59,561 nt of DNA from Streptomyces aureus (GCF_001418135.1 NZ_LIPQ01000046.1:1-59561), one strand, 5' to 3'. Counted from the first letter of the stretch, positions 15,816-25,109 are shown. A program made the numbers and translations. The notes: generated by a model not told the origin, from the letters alone.

Positions 15816-16644
15816 CCCGCGCACCCATCGCCTGCGGCTCTGGAGCTCCGCCCTCGTCGTCGGCGTCGTCCTCCTCGCGGTCCTCGTCGTGCCGCCGCTC
15901 GTCCAGCTCGACGAACAGGCCGTCGACCTCTCGCGCAAGCTCCTCCCGCCGTCCTGGGAGCACCCCTTCGGCACCGACGACCTCGGCCGCGACCTGCTGC
16001 TGCGCTGCGTCTACGGCCTGAGGATCTCGCTGCTCGTCGGCCTTGTCGCCGCGCTCGTCGCCACCGTCGTCGGCACCGCCGTCGGCGCGGCCGCCGGGGC
16101 GCTCGGCGGCTGGACCGACCGCACCCTCATGCGGCTCGTCGACACCTTCTCCTCCGTGCCGCACCTGCTGCTCGGCATCTTCGTGGTCGCCCTCTTCCGG
16201 CCCGGCGTCTGGCCGGTGATCGCCTCCGTGGCCGTCACCCACTGGCTCTCCACCGCCCGGATCGTGCGCTCCGAGGTCCTCTCCCTGCGCACCCGGCCCT
16301 TCGTCGAAGCCGCGATCTCCGGCGGCGCCACCCGGTGGCGCGTCGCCGTCCGCCACCTGCTTCCCGCCGTCCTGCCGCAGGCGGGCCTCGCGGCCGTCCT
16401 GATGGTCCCGCACGCCATGTGGCACGAGTCCGCGCTGTCCTTCCTCGGCCTCGGCCTCCCCAGCCACCAGGCGAGCCTCGGCAACCTCGTCCAGAACGCC
16501 CGCTCCTCGCTCCTCGCCGGATACGGCTGGCCCACCCTCTTCCCGGGCCTGCTGCTCATCGTCCCGACCCTCGCCATCGCCGGCCTCGCCGGCGTCTGGC
16601 GCGACCGCCTCAACCCGCGCCGCCGATCGGAGCTCATGCTGTGA
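15808..16644 (+). CDS. nikC: Nickel/peptide-type ABC importer permease, second subunit
   Basis: DppC/NikC-type permease of 278 residues. After the first membrane helix (about 14-33) comes the hallmark HPFGTDDLGRDLLLRCVYGLR. Further helices and the cytoplasmic loop FVEAAISGGATRWRVAVRHL (EAA motif) follow, then ESALSFLGLGLPSHQASLG, which is also strongly conserved in this subunit family. The length is typical. ATG 15808 overlaps the nikB stop by eight bases, and the gene's stop overlaps the next GTG, so all five genes of the importer are translationally linked. Confidence 0.8.
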   Translation: MADPRTHRLRLWSSALVVGVVLLAVLVVPPLVQLDEQAVDLSRKLLPPSWEHPFGTDDLGRDLLLRCVYGLRISLLVGLVAALVATVVGTAVGAAAGALGGWTDRTLMRLVDTFSSVPHLLLGIFVVALFRPGVWPVIASVAVTHWLSTARIVRSEVLSLRTRPFVEAAISGGATRWRVAVRHLLPAVLPQAGLAAVLMVPHAMWHESALSFLGLGLPSHQASLGNLVQNARSSLLAGYGWPTLFPGLLLIVPTLAIAGLAGVWRDRLNPRRRSELML

Positions 16645-17646
16645 CCGCCGAGAACGTGCTCCGCGCCCTCAAGGCCGTCTCCGCCGGGCGGGCGGAGGAC
16701 GCGGTCCTCAGCGTCCGTGATCTGAGCGTCCGGTTCCGGCTGCGCGGCGGGCGGACCGTCGAGGCCGTCAGCGACGCCGGCTTCGACCTCGGCGCGGGGG
16801 AGTGCCTCGCCCTCGTCGGCGAGAGCGGGTGCGGCAAGTCCGTACTGGCCTCCGCCCTCCTCGGGCTGCTCCCCGGCAACGCCGAGACGTCCGGTACGGC
16901 CCTGCTCGCGGGCCCCGAGGGCGCCGCCGCGACCGACCTGCTCGCGGCCGACGAGAAGACCCTCGCCCGCACCGTGCGCGGGCGCCGCGTCGGGCTCGTA
17001 CCGCAGAGCCCCGCCGCCCACCTCACCCCCGTCCGCACCGTACGGTCCCAGCTGGAGGAGACCGTCCGCGCGCTCACCGGCACCTCCCGCCGGGCCCGCC
17101 GCAGGGCCGCCGAGGACGCCGCCGGGCGGGCCGCCTTCCCGGCCGGGCACCTCGACCGGTACCCGCACGAGCTGTCCGGCGGACTCGCCCAGCGCGCCGC
17201 CACCGCCCTCGCCCTCATCGGCGACGCGCGGCTGCTGCTCGCCGACGAGCCGACCACCGGCCTCGACCGCGACCTCGTCGACCGCACCGCGGACGAACTG
17301 CGCCGCCACGCCGACGACGGCCGCGCCCTGCTCCTCATCACCCACGACCTGGCCGCCGCCGAGCGCATCGCCGACCGCGTCGCCGTCATGTACGCGGGCC
17401 GCATCGTCGAAATCGCCCCCGCCCACCGGTTCTTCGGCCCCGCCGGACCCCGCCATCCCTACGCCCGGGGCCTGCTCGACGCGCTGCCCGACCGGGCGTT
17501 CACCCCGATCCCCGGCATGCCGCCGGAACTCTCCGCCCTGCCGGAGGGCTGCGCCTTCGCCCCGCGCTGCCCGCTGGCCACCGAACTCTGCTCCACCCGA
17601 CCGGAGTTCACGGCCGACCTGGCCTGTCACCACCCGGAGCACCCCC

Positions 17647-17654
<8 letters not shown>
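16641..17654 (+). CDS. nikD: Nickel/peptide-type ABC importer ATPase, first subunit
   Basis: ATP-binding subunit of 337 residues, DppD/NikD type. It has Walker A GESGCGKS (near residue 60), the Q-loop LVPQSPAAHL, signature LSGGLAQR, Walker B LLLADEPTTGLD and the H-loop ITHD. After the nucleotide-binding domain comes the oligopeptide-type C-terminal extension GCAFAPRCPLATELCSTRPEF, whose cysteines are characteristic of peptide/nickel importers and may hold a cluster or metal. GTG 16641 overlaps the nikC stop; the 3' end overlaps nikE by eight bases. About 35 residues precede the first beta strand, slightly longer than usual. Confidence 0.8.
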
Positions 17655-18314
<660 letters not shown>

Positions 18315-18318
<4 letters not shown>

Positions 18319-18947
18319 CGGGGGAGTCCCCGTGGACCCCGGTCGCCGACGACGACCCCCTGGACGGTCTGCGCGCCGCCCTCGCCGCCGCCCCCTGCGG
18401 CTACGAGCCGCGGTCGGGGTACCAGGACCACTGCTGGATCCTCCACCCCGTGCACGACGACGGTGTACGGCTCCGCTGGGACCAGGTCCTGGCCCGGGAG
18501 GGCCGGCGGCTCGCCGACTGGCCGGGCACCCTGTCGTACCTGGTCTTCGAGGGCGTGACGGGCGCGGGCGACCTGGAGGGGCCCGATCCGGCGGAGCTGG
18601 ACCGTCCGACCCTCGCCAGGCTCGTCGGGCATCTGGCCGGGAGTGGGCCCTTCGGGTCCGACACTGCCTGCGGCGCCGCCCAGGCCCCCGTGATGAACCG
18701 TCCGGGTGAGGAGTTGGCCGCCCGCCGGGGCCGGCTCGGTGACGCGCTCGCCCACCACGACGCCATGCCGGAGTTCCGCTTCCCCGCCACCTGGTGGGCG
18801 GCCGACGGGAGTTGGCTCGTCCTCAGCGACGTGGACCTGAGTGCGACGGAGGTCTTCGGGACCACCGCACTGATCGAGGGGCTGCTCGCCGATCCGGAGC
18901 TCGACGCCGTCCGCCGGCCGCGCATCGCCGAGACCCTCGACGGCTGA
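18315..18947 (+). CDS. Hypothetical protein at the end of the nik operon
   Basis: I do not recognise this 210-residue protein. It has no signal peptide or membrane segment, is acidic and rich in Trp (for example ATWWAADGSWLVLSD), and has a CGYEPRSGYQDHCWIL stretch near the N-terminus with two Cys and one His. The GTG start overlaps the nikE stop (GTGA), so it is translated with the importer. That position suggests an accessory role, such as handling the imported ion or ligand, but the sequence does not show it. The promoter-less junction makes independent expression unlikely. 120 bases separate it from the next gene. Confidence 0.6.
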
Positions 18948-19066
18948 TCCCGGCCGAATCTCACCCGTATGGCCGCCCCGCCATTCGCCCGGACGGACCG
19001 CGCATTCCGTCACACTGTCCGCCGAACGCCGCAATTCCGGTGCGGCGACGGAGGGACGTGAACGCG

Positions 19067-19261
19067 ATGGCCGTTTCCATTTCTGTCGTGGTGCTGCTGC
19101 TGGTGCTGGCCGTGATCTTCCTGCGCAACGGGGGACTCAAGGTCACCCATGCGCTCGTCTGTGCCCTGCTGGGCTTCTTCCTCGCCGGTACCAGCATGGC
19201 GCCGACCATCCACAACGGGGTCGCGGCCACCGCCAACGTGGTCTCCAGTCTCAAGCCGTGA
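19067..19261 (+). CDS. Small conserved membrane protein (64 aa)
   Basis: A 64-residue protein with two hydrophobic segments, about 3-19 (VSISVVVLLLVLAVIFL) and 27-45 (HALVCALLGFFLAGTSMAP), separated by RNGGLK. The tail is polar (NGVAATANVVSSLKP). It resembles small Streptomyces membrane proteins of unknown function; I recall similar sequences but not a role. ATG 19067 is used because GGAGGGA lies ten bases upstream; GTG 19058 in the same frame is too near. The gene is monocistronic, closed by a hairpin 17 bases after the stop. Confidence 0.65.
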   Translation: MAVSISVVVLLLVLAVIFLRNGGLKVTHALVCALLGFFLAGTSMAPTIHNGVAATANVVSSLKP

Positions 19262-19277
19262 TCATTGCCCGATCATG

Positions 19278-19303
19278 AACTGCCTGTGAAACACGGGGCA
19301 GTT
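19278..19303 (+). terminator. AACTGCC/GGCAGTT hairpin
   Basis: Seven-base perfect inverted repeat (19278-19284 and 19297-19303) whose interior can extend by GTG/CAC around an AAA loop. It starts 17 bases after the small membrane protein stop and lies 76 bases before the next start. Function as terminator is likely but it could also be an operator of the secreted protein. Confidence 0.55.
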
Positions 19304-19378
19304 GCATGTACATCTCACGCACTCGGGCCTAGCGTCGGCCGCCGGCGCGACAGTTTGTCAGCAACCCGAGGAGCCGCA

Positions 19379-20965
19379 TTGGCCACGCACCCGCCCCGAA
19401 GACGAGCCCGCGCGCTCACGCTGATCGCGCTCGCCGCCGCCGTCATGGTGGGGTCCGCCCCCGTCGCCCAGGCCCAGGAGATCCCCCTCGGCCTCGGCCA
19501 CCGCCTGGTGGAGCACTACGAGGGCGCCCCCGCCACCGCACGGCCCGTGCCGGGCAAGGGCACCGCCCAGCACCCGTACCTCGCCCCCAACGGACGCAGC
19601 GGCATGCACGCCGACGGCGCGGGCAGCGGCACCCACCCGTACTCCGGGCCCCTCGGCCGCGACCCGCAGGTCGACAGCGAGAAGATCGCCCCCGTGGGTG
19701 GCGAGTGCGCCACCGTGACCTTCGACTCCGGCGGCCGGCTCGTCACCGTGTGCGGCACCTTCAACGGCTTCCTGCTGAAGCTGCTCGACCCCCGCACCCT
19801 GGACACCCTCGCCGAGTACAAGCTGCCGCAGCGCTCCTCCACCGTCGAGGCCATCACCCGCCTCGACTTCGAGAAGATCTTCAAGGACACCTCCGGCGGA
19901 GCCTACTTCTACCTCGACAACCAGGACCGCGTCGTCCTCGCCGACTCCCGGCAGCACATCCAGCGCATCGCACACCGTCAGAGGACGGACGGAACCTGGG
20001 AGTTCGTCGTCGAGAACGACTGGGACCTCACCTCCCTCGTCCCGCACGACTGCGTCAGCTGGACCAACCTCTTCCCCAGCGGCGTCTGCGACCCCGTCAC
20101 CTCCGTCATGCCGGACTGGGACGGCCGCGTCTGGTGGGTCACCCGCCTCGGCCGCGTCGGCACCGTCGACCCGGCGACGGGCGCGCTGCGCGCGATCCGC
20201 CTCGACGGCGAGGAGATCCAGAACTCCTTCTCCGTCGCCGAGGACGGTGTCTCCCTCGTCACCGACCACGCCCTGTACAGCTTCGACGCCGACGCGGACG
20301 GCGTCCCGCGGGTGCGCTGGCGCGAGACGTACGACCGCGGGACCGGCACCAAGCCCGGCTCGGTGAACCAGGGTTCGGGCACCACTCCCGACCTCTTCGG
20401 TCTCCATGGCGAGTACGTCGCCATCACCGACAACGCCGACGACCGGATGAACGTCCTCGTCTACCGCCGGGGCGTCGGCGTCCCCGCCGCCGAGCGCCTC
20501 GTCTGCAAGGTGCCGGTCTTCGGGCCGGGGGCCTCCACCACCGACAACTCCCTGATCAGCTGGGGCAACAGCCTCGTCGTCGAGAACAACTACGGCTACG
20601 AGAACCCGAGTTCGCTCCTCCTCGGTCGCAGCGTCGTCGGCGGCGCGACCCGGATCGACGTCCGCGCCGACGGCAGTGGCTGCGACACCGTCTGGGAGAG
20701 CGACGTCCGCTCGCCCTCGACCGTGCCCAAGCTCTCCACCGCCAACGGACTGCTCTACTTCTACGAGAAGCGCCCCAACTCGTGGGGCATCGACGCCTGG
20801 TACCTCACGGCCGTCGACTTCCGCACCGGCGCCAGGGTCTTCAGCCGCTTCACCGGCACCGGCCTCGCGTACGACAACAACTGGGCCCCGATCACCCTCG
20901 GCCCCGACGGCACCGCGTACGTCGGCGTCTTCAACGGCATCGTCGCGGTCCGCGACAGCGACTGA
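19379..20965 (+). CDS. Secreted protein of unknown function, beta-propeller-like
   Basis: Predicted exported protein of 528 residues. The TTG at 19379 is chosen because GAGGAG lies five bases upstream and it opens a textbook signal peptide (MATHPPRRRARALTLIALAA, cleavage after AQAQ). The mature part repeats short strand pairs such as VTFDSGGRLVTVCG, GRVWWVTRLGRVGTVDPATG, GVSLVTDHALYSFDADADG and GPDGTAYVGVFNGIVAVRDS, which read like blades of a beta-propeller (PQQ/SMP-30-like). No catalytic motif is recognised. Six or so cysteines suggest disulfides. A TAGCGT at 19330-19335 may be the -10 box. No operon partner. Confidence 0.75.
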   Translation: MATHPPRRRARALTLIALAAAVMVGSAPVAQAQEIPLGLGHRLVEHYEGAPATARPVPGKGTAQHPYLAPNGRSGMHADGAGSGTHPYSGPLGRDPQVDSEKIAPVGGECATVTFDSGGRLVTVCGTFNGFLLKLLDPRTLDTLAEYKLPQRSSTVEAITRLDFEKIFKDTSGGAYFYLDNQDRVVLADSRQHIQRIAHRQRTDGTWEFVVENDWDLTSLVPHDCVSWTNLFPSGVCDPVTSVMPDWDGRVWWVTRLGRVGTVDPATGALRAIRLDGEEIQNSFSVAEDGVSLVTDHALYSFDADADGVPRVRWRETYDRGTGTKPGSVNQGSGTTPDLFGLHGEYVAITDNADDRMNVLVYRRGVGVPAAERLVCKVPVFGPGASTTDNSLISWGNSLVVENNYGYENPSSLLLGRSVVGGATRIDVRADGSGCDTVWESDVRSPSTVPKLSTANGLLYFYEKRPNSWGIDAWYLTAVDFRTGARVFSRFTGTGLAYDNNWAPITLGPDGTAYVGVFNGIVAVRDSD

Positions 20966-20975
20966 CCCGCACAGC

Positions 20976-21005
20976 GCCGCCCCGGGACCGGGATCCCGGG
21001 GCGGC
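20976..21005. terminator. Bidirectional terminator hairpin
   Basis: Perfect 12-bp stem (GCCGCCCCGGGA at 20976-20987, complement at 20994-21005) with a six-base loop, between the convergent ends of the secreted protein and the VOC gene. It starts 11 bases after the first stop and ends 19 bases before the second, so it can serve both. Confidence 0.85.
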
Positions 21006-21024
21006 TCGCGGTCTCCCGCACCGG

Positions 21025-21822
21025 TCAGACCATCTCGGGCATCTCGCCGACGGTGGTCCTGACGTCGATCACGGCGAACGCGGCACCCTCCGGGTCCAGG
21101 ATCGCCGCGAAGCGGCCGAACGGACTGTCCATCGGCCCGAACACCTTCCGCCCGTTGAGGCGTTCGGCCGCCTCCACGGCCTTGTCGCAGTTGTCGACGG
21201 CGAAGTACAGCTGGATGTACGAGGGGATCTCCGGCGGGAAGTCCTCAGCCGTCATCAGCATGCGTCCGAGCACCGGGTCGGCGCCGAGGTCGAAGACCCG
21301 GTAGTCCATCTTCTCGTCCATCATCTTCTTCGAGTTGTAGCCGAAGACGGCGGTGTAGAAGGGGTCGGCCTTCGCCGGCTCCCGGGTGAAGACCTCGGCC
21401 CAGACGTACGAGCCGCTCTCACCCTCCAGCTCGAAGCCCTCGTGCCGCCCGCCCTGCCAGACGCCGAACGTCGCACCCGCCGGGTCCTGCGCGAGGCACA
21501 TCGACCCGAATTCGCCGACCTGCATCGGCTCCATCAGGACGGTGCCGCCCGCGGCCTTGATCTTCTCCGCCGTGGCGGCGACATCGGGCGAGGCGAAGTA
21601 CAGACACCAGGCCGACTGGGTCTCGCCGTCCTGGCCCGGCATCGGCGGGACGACGGCCGCGACCGCCTTCCCGTTCTTGTACGCCTGCGTGTAGTTGCCA
21701 TATTCCGTGGAGGACTCGCCGAAGGTCCAGCCGAGCACGTCGCCGTAGAACGTCTTGGCGACCTCGACGTCCTTGAACATCGCGTCGGCCCAGACAGGCG
21801 TGCCTTCAGGTCGTACGGCCAT
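21025..21822 (-). CDS. Two-domain VOC family protein
   Basis: Second double-VOC protein, 265 residues. Module one opens GTPVWADAMFKDVEVAKTFY with YGDVLGWTFGE; module two opens YVWAEVFTREPAKADPFY with TAVFGYNSKKM. Each ends in a DPAGATFGVWQ or DPEGAAFAVIDV strand. It is more acidic and less Ala/Arg-rich than its paralogues at 7123 and 37523, so these are old duplicates, not recent copies. The ATG has GGAAACGGGAG upstream, and a TAGCGT at 21873-21868 (minus strand) can be the -10 box. Substrate unknown; proteins of this group are often annotated as hydroxylases or glyoxalases without proof. Confidence 0.8.
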   Translation of the reverse strand: MAVRPEGTPVWADAMFKDVEVAKTFYGDVLGWTFGESSTEYGNYTQAYKNGKAVAAVVPPMPGQDGETQSAWCLYFASPDVAATAEKIKAAGGTVLMEPMQVGEFGSMCLAQDPAGATFGVWQGGRHEGFELEGESGSYVWAEVFTREPAKADPFYTAVFGYNSKKMMDEKMDYRVFDLGADPVLGRMLMTAEDFPPEIPSYIQLYFAVDNCDKAVEAAERLNGRKVFGPMDSPFGRFAAILDPEGAAFAVIDVRTTVGEMPEMV

Positions 21823-21966
21823 GACGGTGACTCCCGTTTCCGATTCGATGATGTGTTCCTGTGAGCCACGCTAGTCACGCCCGCCCCGCCCCGCTCGGTG
21901 ACACGACGCGCCCCCGTTCCGAATGCTGCGACCATCGAGGCCATGAGGACACAGGGGGACCACGCG

Positions 21967-22626
21967 ATGATCGAGGTACCGGCGGGCCGGGTCACGCTCT
22001 CGGACCGGCGGACGGAGCGGAGCTGGGCGGTCGACGTCCGCCCGTTCGCCCTGGCCGCCGTCCCCGTCACGCAGGGACTGTACGAGCAGGTCATGGGCGC
22101 GAGGCCGAGCACCGCGCACGGCGACCGGCTGCCGGTCGAAGGCGTGTCCTGGGGCGACGCGATCCGCTTCTGCGACGCACTGTCCGTACGCGAGGGGCTC
22201 CGCCCCGCCTACCGGGTCCCGGCGGACGACGCCGAGGCCGAGGCGCCGGACTGGGACCGGTCCGCCGACGGCTACCGCCTCCCCACCGAGGCCGAATGGG
22301 AACACGCCTGCCGCGCCGGAACCACGGAGCCGCGCTACGGCCCGCTCGACGAGATCGCCTGGCACCGAGGCAACTCCGGCGAACGCCTCCACGAGGCCGG
22401 CGGCCGCCGGCCCAACGACTGGGGTCTCCACGACATGCTGGGCAACGTCTGGGAGTGGTGCTGGGACGTGTACGACCCCGAGGTCTACGGCGGCTACCGG
22501 GTGCTGCGCGGCGGCGGCTGGTTCGACGAGCACTGGAGCTGCCGCGCCTCGGTCCGCCGCCGCAGCCACCCGACCCTGCGGATCGACGACGTGGGCTTCC
22601 GGCTCGCCCGCACCCTTCCCGGCTGA
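21967..22626 (+). CDS. SUMF1/formylglycine-generating-enzyme-like domain protein
   Basis: Protein of 219 residues with the SUMF1 (FGE-sulfatase) fold. Recognisable pieces are AAVPVTQGLYEQVMG, GVSWGDAIRFCDAL, GYRLPTEAEWEHACRAGT, GLHDMLGNVWEWCWD and YRVLRGGGWFDEHWSCRAS, ending DDVGFRLAR. True formylglycine-generating enzymes keep two catalytic cysteines in a YCYRYR-type segment; here the matching region (HWSCRASVRRRS) has only one, so FGE activity is doubtful. No sulfatase is nearby. ATG 21967 is preceded by AGGGGGA; ATG 21943 in frame is an alternative. Such domains also occur in ergothioneine-type EgtB and in sugar-binding or effector proteins. Confidence 0.72.
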   Translation: MIEVPAGRVTLSDRRTERSWAVDVRPFALAAVPVTQGLYEQVMGARPSTAHGDRLPVEGVSWGDAIRFCDALSVREGLRPAYRVPADDAEAEAPDWDRSADGYRLPTEAEWEHACRAGTTEPRYGPLDEIAWHRGNSGERLHEAGGRRPNDWGLHDMLGNVWEWCWDVYDPEVYGGYRVLRGGGWFDEHWSCRASVRRRSHPTLRIDDVGFRLARTLPG

Positions 22627-22708
22627 ACGAGCCGGAGGCGGGGTCGGCGCCGCAGCCGGCCGAGCGTGTGGCGGTGGAACGGCCCGTCCGACGGCGGAGG
22701 CGGATCCG

Positions 22709-23650
22709 TCAGGCCCGGGGCACGGGCGGAACCACCGCGACCGGGCAGTGCGCGTGGTGCAGCACGGCGTGGGCCACCGAGCCGACGAGCAGCGAGCCGA
22801 ACCGGTGCCGGTGGTGCCGGCCCACGACCAGCAGACCGGCGTCCCGCGAGCCCTCCACGAGGAGGCCCGCCGCGTCCGCCGGCACCACCGTCGCGACCAG
22901 CCCGACTTTCGGCCACCGAGTGGCGAAGGGCCGCAGCCGCTCCTCCTGCTCCCGCTCCGCCTCCCGTACGAACGCCTCCGCGGCGTCCGCGAGGGGCAGC
23001 GGCGGTGGCACCTGGAGCGCCGGGGCGGGGGCCACGACGAGGCTGGTCGGCTGAGGGGGCAGCCGGACGGCCGTGACGGCCTCCAGCGGTACGCCCCGGT
23101 GGTGCGCCGCCTCGAACGCGAAGGTCACCACCTCGTCAGGAGTCTCCTCCGGGTGCAGCCCGAGCAGTACCCGGCCCGCCTCCGCCCCGCCCTCCAGGGC
23201 GGCCGCACGCGCCTCGTGCGGGACGACGACGAGCGGGCAGGGCGCCGTCGCGGCGAGGGTACGGCTGGTCGAGCCGAGCAGCAGACTCGCGAAGCCGCCG
23301 TGCCCGCGGGAGCCGGTCACCAGGAGCCGCGCGCCCCGGGCCGCCGCCGGCAGGGCGTCGGTCACGGAGCCGTCGAGCGACTCGTACCGTACGGGCATGT
23401 CGTGCCCGTGCTCCTCGACGACCGTCCGTACGGCCGCCATGACCGCGTCGGGCAGTTCGGGGGAGGGCCCGAGGGAGGCGATGCGGGCGGCGCCGAGTTG
23501 GAGGGCGTCGGAGCGCACATGGGCCACGACCAGCGGTGACCCCAGGTGATCGGCGGCGCTCAGGGCCCATGCGAGGGCCCGGAGACTGTGCTCGGACCCG
23601 TCCACGCCGACGACGACCGGCGGCTCGGACGCGGTGTTCGTGTCACTCAT
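22709..23650 (-). CDS. Tandem-domain universal stress protein (UspA)
   Basis: Cytoplasmic nucleotide-binding stress protein of 313 residues with two Usp domains. Domain one starts VVVGVDGSEHSLRALAWAL and has the ATP loop TGSRGHGGFASLLLGSTSR ending CPLVVVPH. Domain two starts VLLGLHPEETPDEVVTFAFE and ends VVGRHHRHRFGSLLVGSVAH then CPVAVVPP, with a less perfect nucleotide loop. Such tandem proteins in actinobacteria are often induced by low oxygen or stationary phase. The upstream region carries a duplicated GGGGGAAAC/ACCGG module with a GGACCGGTCC palindrome. It is convergent with the SUMF1-domain gene. Confidence 0.88.
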   Translation of the reverse strand: MSDTNTASEPPVVVGVDGSEHSLRALAWALSAADHLGSPLVVAHVRSDALQLGAARIASLGPSPELPDAVMAAVRTVVEEHGHDMPVRYESLDGSVTDALPAAARGARLLVTGSRGHGGFASLLLGSTSRTLAATAPCPLVVVPHEARAAALEGGAEAGRVLLGLHPEETPDEVVTFAFEAAHHRGVPLEAVTAVRLPPQPTSLVVAPAPALQVPPPLPLADAAEAFVREAEREQEERLRPFATRWPKVGLVATVVPADAAGLLVEGSRDAGLLVVGRHHRHRFGSLLVGSVAHAVLHHAHCPVAVVPPVPRA

Positions 23651-23712
23651 GCGGGAATGACTCCCGCGCCCAGGCGTGCGCCACACCGGTCAGGTCACGT
23701 CCGGCCCGGTGG

Positions 23713-23765
23713 GGGGGAAACGGCACCGGACCGGCCCGAGGGGGAAACCATCGGGACCGGTCCGG
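23713..23765. repeat. Duplicated GGGGGAAAC ... ACCGGNCCGG module upstream of the Usp gene
   Basis: Two copies: GGGGGAAAC 23713-23721 with ACCGGACCGG 23725-23734, and GGGGGAAAC 23740-23748 with ACCGGTCCGG 23756-23765. The second contains the palindrome GGACCGGTCC. The module sits 63-115 bp upstream of the Usp start, where regulators would bind. A related GCGGTGRAGCGGTC repeat (23765-23778 and 23792-23805) follows. Confidence 0.5.
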
Positions 23766-23803
23766 CGGTGAAGCGGTCGAGCGGCCTGTCGGCGGTGGAG
23801 CGG

Positions 23804-24205
23804 TCAGGCGCCCTGCTGGCGGCGCTCCGCGCGCTCCGCGTCGCGCTCCTTGATGCGGACGGTCTCCTTGCGGACCTCCGCCTGGGTGGCGCGCTCCTTC
23901 TGCAGCCACTCGGGGAGCTCCTGCCGGAGCTCCTCGATCTGCTCGGTGGTGAGCGGGTCGGTGATGCCACCGCGGGCGAGACCGGCGATGGAGATGCCGA
24001 GCCGCTGCGCGACCACGGGGCGGGGGTGCGGACCGTTCTTCCGGAGCTCCTGGAGCCAGGCCGGGGGATTGGCCTGGAGCTCGTTCAGCTCGGTGCGCGA
24101 GACGACACCCTCCTGGAACTCTGCGGGGGTGGCCTCGAGGTACACACCCAGCTTCTTCGCCGCGGTGGCGGGCTTCATCGTCTGGGTGCTCTGGTGCGAC
24201 GTCAT
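23804..24205 (-). CDS. DUF5997 family protein
   Basis: A 133-residue soluble protein that I recognise as the DUF5997 family by its opening (MKPATAAKKLGVYLEATPAE), the middle (LNELQANPPAWLQELRKNGP) and a charged helical tail (KERATQAEVRKETVRIKERD). The centre, HPRPVVAQRLGISIAGLARG, looks like a small helix-turn-helix. Function is unknown. It diverges from an HTH-less LysR-like gene with only 64 bases between the starts; I associate this pairing with other Streptomyces genomes, from memory. TACCCT at 24218-24213 lies seven bases before the ATG, so the transcript may be leaderless. Confidence 0.8.
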   Translation of the reverse strand: MTSHQSTQTMKPATAAKKLGVYLEATPAEFQEGVVSRTELNELQANPPAWLQELRKNGPHPRPVVAQRLGISIAGLARGGITDPLTTEQIEELRQELPEWLQKERATQAEVRKETVRIKERDAERAERRQQGA

Positions 24206-24212
24206 GGTGCCA

Positions 24213-24263
24213 AGGGTATCGAGCGTGCGGGCGAGTTCCGACCACGGCAGCTACCGGTAACCT
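24213..24263. promoter_or_regulatory. Divergent leaderless-type promoters (TACCCT and TAACCT)
   Basis: On the minus strand TACCCT (24218-24213) is seven bases from the DUF5997 ATG; on the plus strand TAACCT (24258-24263) is six bases from the GTG at 24270. Neither start has a ribosome site. A TACCGGTA palindrome (24252-24259) overlaps the second box and may be an operator. Confidence 0.5.
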
Positions 24264-24269
24264 GGCGGA

Positions 24270-25109
24270 GTGACAGGCTCGGACGCTTCCCCCGCGGATT
24301 CCCCCTCTTTCCCCTCCTCCTCCCCTTCCTCCTTCAGGCTCGCCTACGTGCCCGGAGTGACGCCCTCGAAGTGGGTGCGGGTCTGGAACGAGCGCCTGCC
24401 CGACGTACCCCTGACGCTGCTCGCCCTGACGCCCGCCGAAGCCTTCGGCGCCCTTCGTGAGGGCACGGCCGACGCCGGTCTGGTCCGGCTCCCCGTCGAC
24501 CGGGACGACCTGAGCGCCATCCCGCTCTACACGGAGACGACGGTCGTCGTCGTCCCCAAGGACCACCTGCTCGCGGCGGCGGAGGAGGTCACGGTCGAGG
24601 ACCTCGCCGAGGAGCTCGTCCTGCACCCGCTCGACGACACCCTCGGCTGGGAGCGGCCGCCCGGCCTTCCGGCGAACGAGCGCCCCGCGACGACCGCCGA
24701 CGCGATCGAGCTGGTCGCGGCGGGCGTCGGCGTGCTGGCCGTGCCGCAGTCGCTCGCCCGGCTGCACCACCGCAAGGACCTCACCTACCGGACGCTGACC
24801 GAGGTCCCGCAGTCGCGGGTGGCCCTGTCGTGGCAGGCCGCGGACGAGGCGCCCGACCTGGTGGAGGAGTTCATCGGCATCGTGCGCGGCCGCACGGTGA
24901 ACAGCACCCGGGGCCGCCGCGCCGAGGCCCAGAAGGGCCAGAAGCAGCCGAAGGACCAGAAGGAGCGGAAGTCCGGCGCCAAACCCGGCCGGTCCGGGAA
25001 GCCGGGTGCCGGTTCGCGTACGGCGGGCAAGCCCGCTGCCCGCAAGCCCGGCGGCGCCGGGGGTTCGGGCCGGGGCCGGACCGGCGGGAAGCCCCGCAAG
25101 CGGTCCTGA
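24270..25109 (+). CDS. LysR substrate-binding-domain protein without HTH, with basic C-terminal tail
   Basis: The 279-residue protein starts with a Ser/Pro-rich stretch (about 1-21), goes directly into a LysR effector-binding domain (FRLAYVPGVTPSKWVRVWNE through LVEEFIGIVRG, about 22-208), and ends in a Lys/Arg/Gly-rich tail of about 70 residues (for example KGQKQPKDQKERKSGAKPGR). The winged helix that LysR proteins carry at the N-terminus is absent, and the GTG start is supported by a -10 box six bases away, so this is not a mis-called start. The histone-H1-like tail could supply non-specific DNA or RNA binding. Divergent from DUF5997; the two may work together (inference). Confidence 0.8.
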   Translation: MTGSDASPADSPSFPSSSPSSFRLAYVPGVTPSKWVRVWNERLPDVPLTLLALTPAEAFGALREGTADAGLVRLPVDRDDLSAIPLYTETTVVVVPKDHLLAAAEEVTVEDLAEELVLHPLDDTLGWERPPGLPANERPATTADAIELVAAGVGVLAVPQSLARLHHRKDLTYRTLTEVPQSRVALSWQAADEAPDLVEEFIGIVRGRTVNSTRGRRAEAQKGQKQPKDQKERKSGAKPGRSGKPGAGSRTAGKPAARKPGGAGGSGRGRTGGKPRKRS

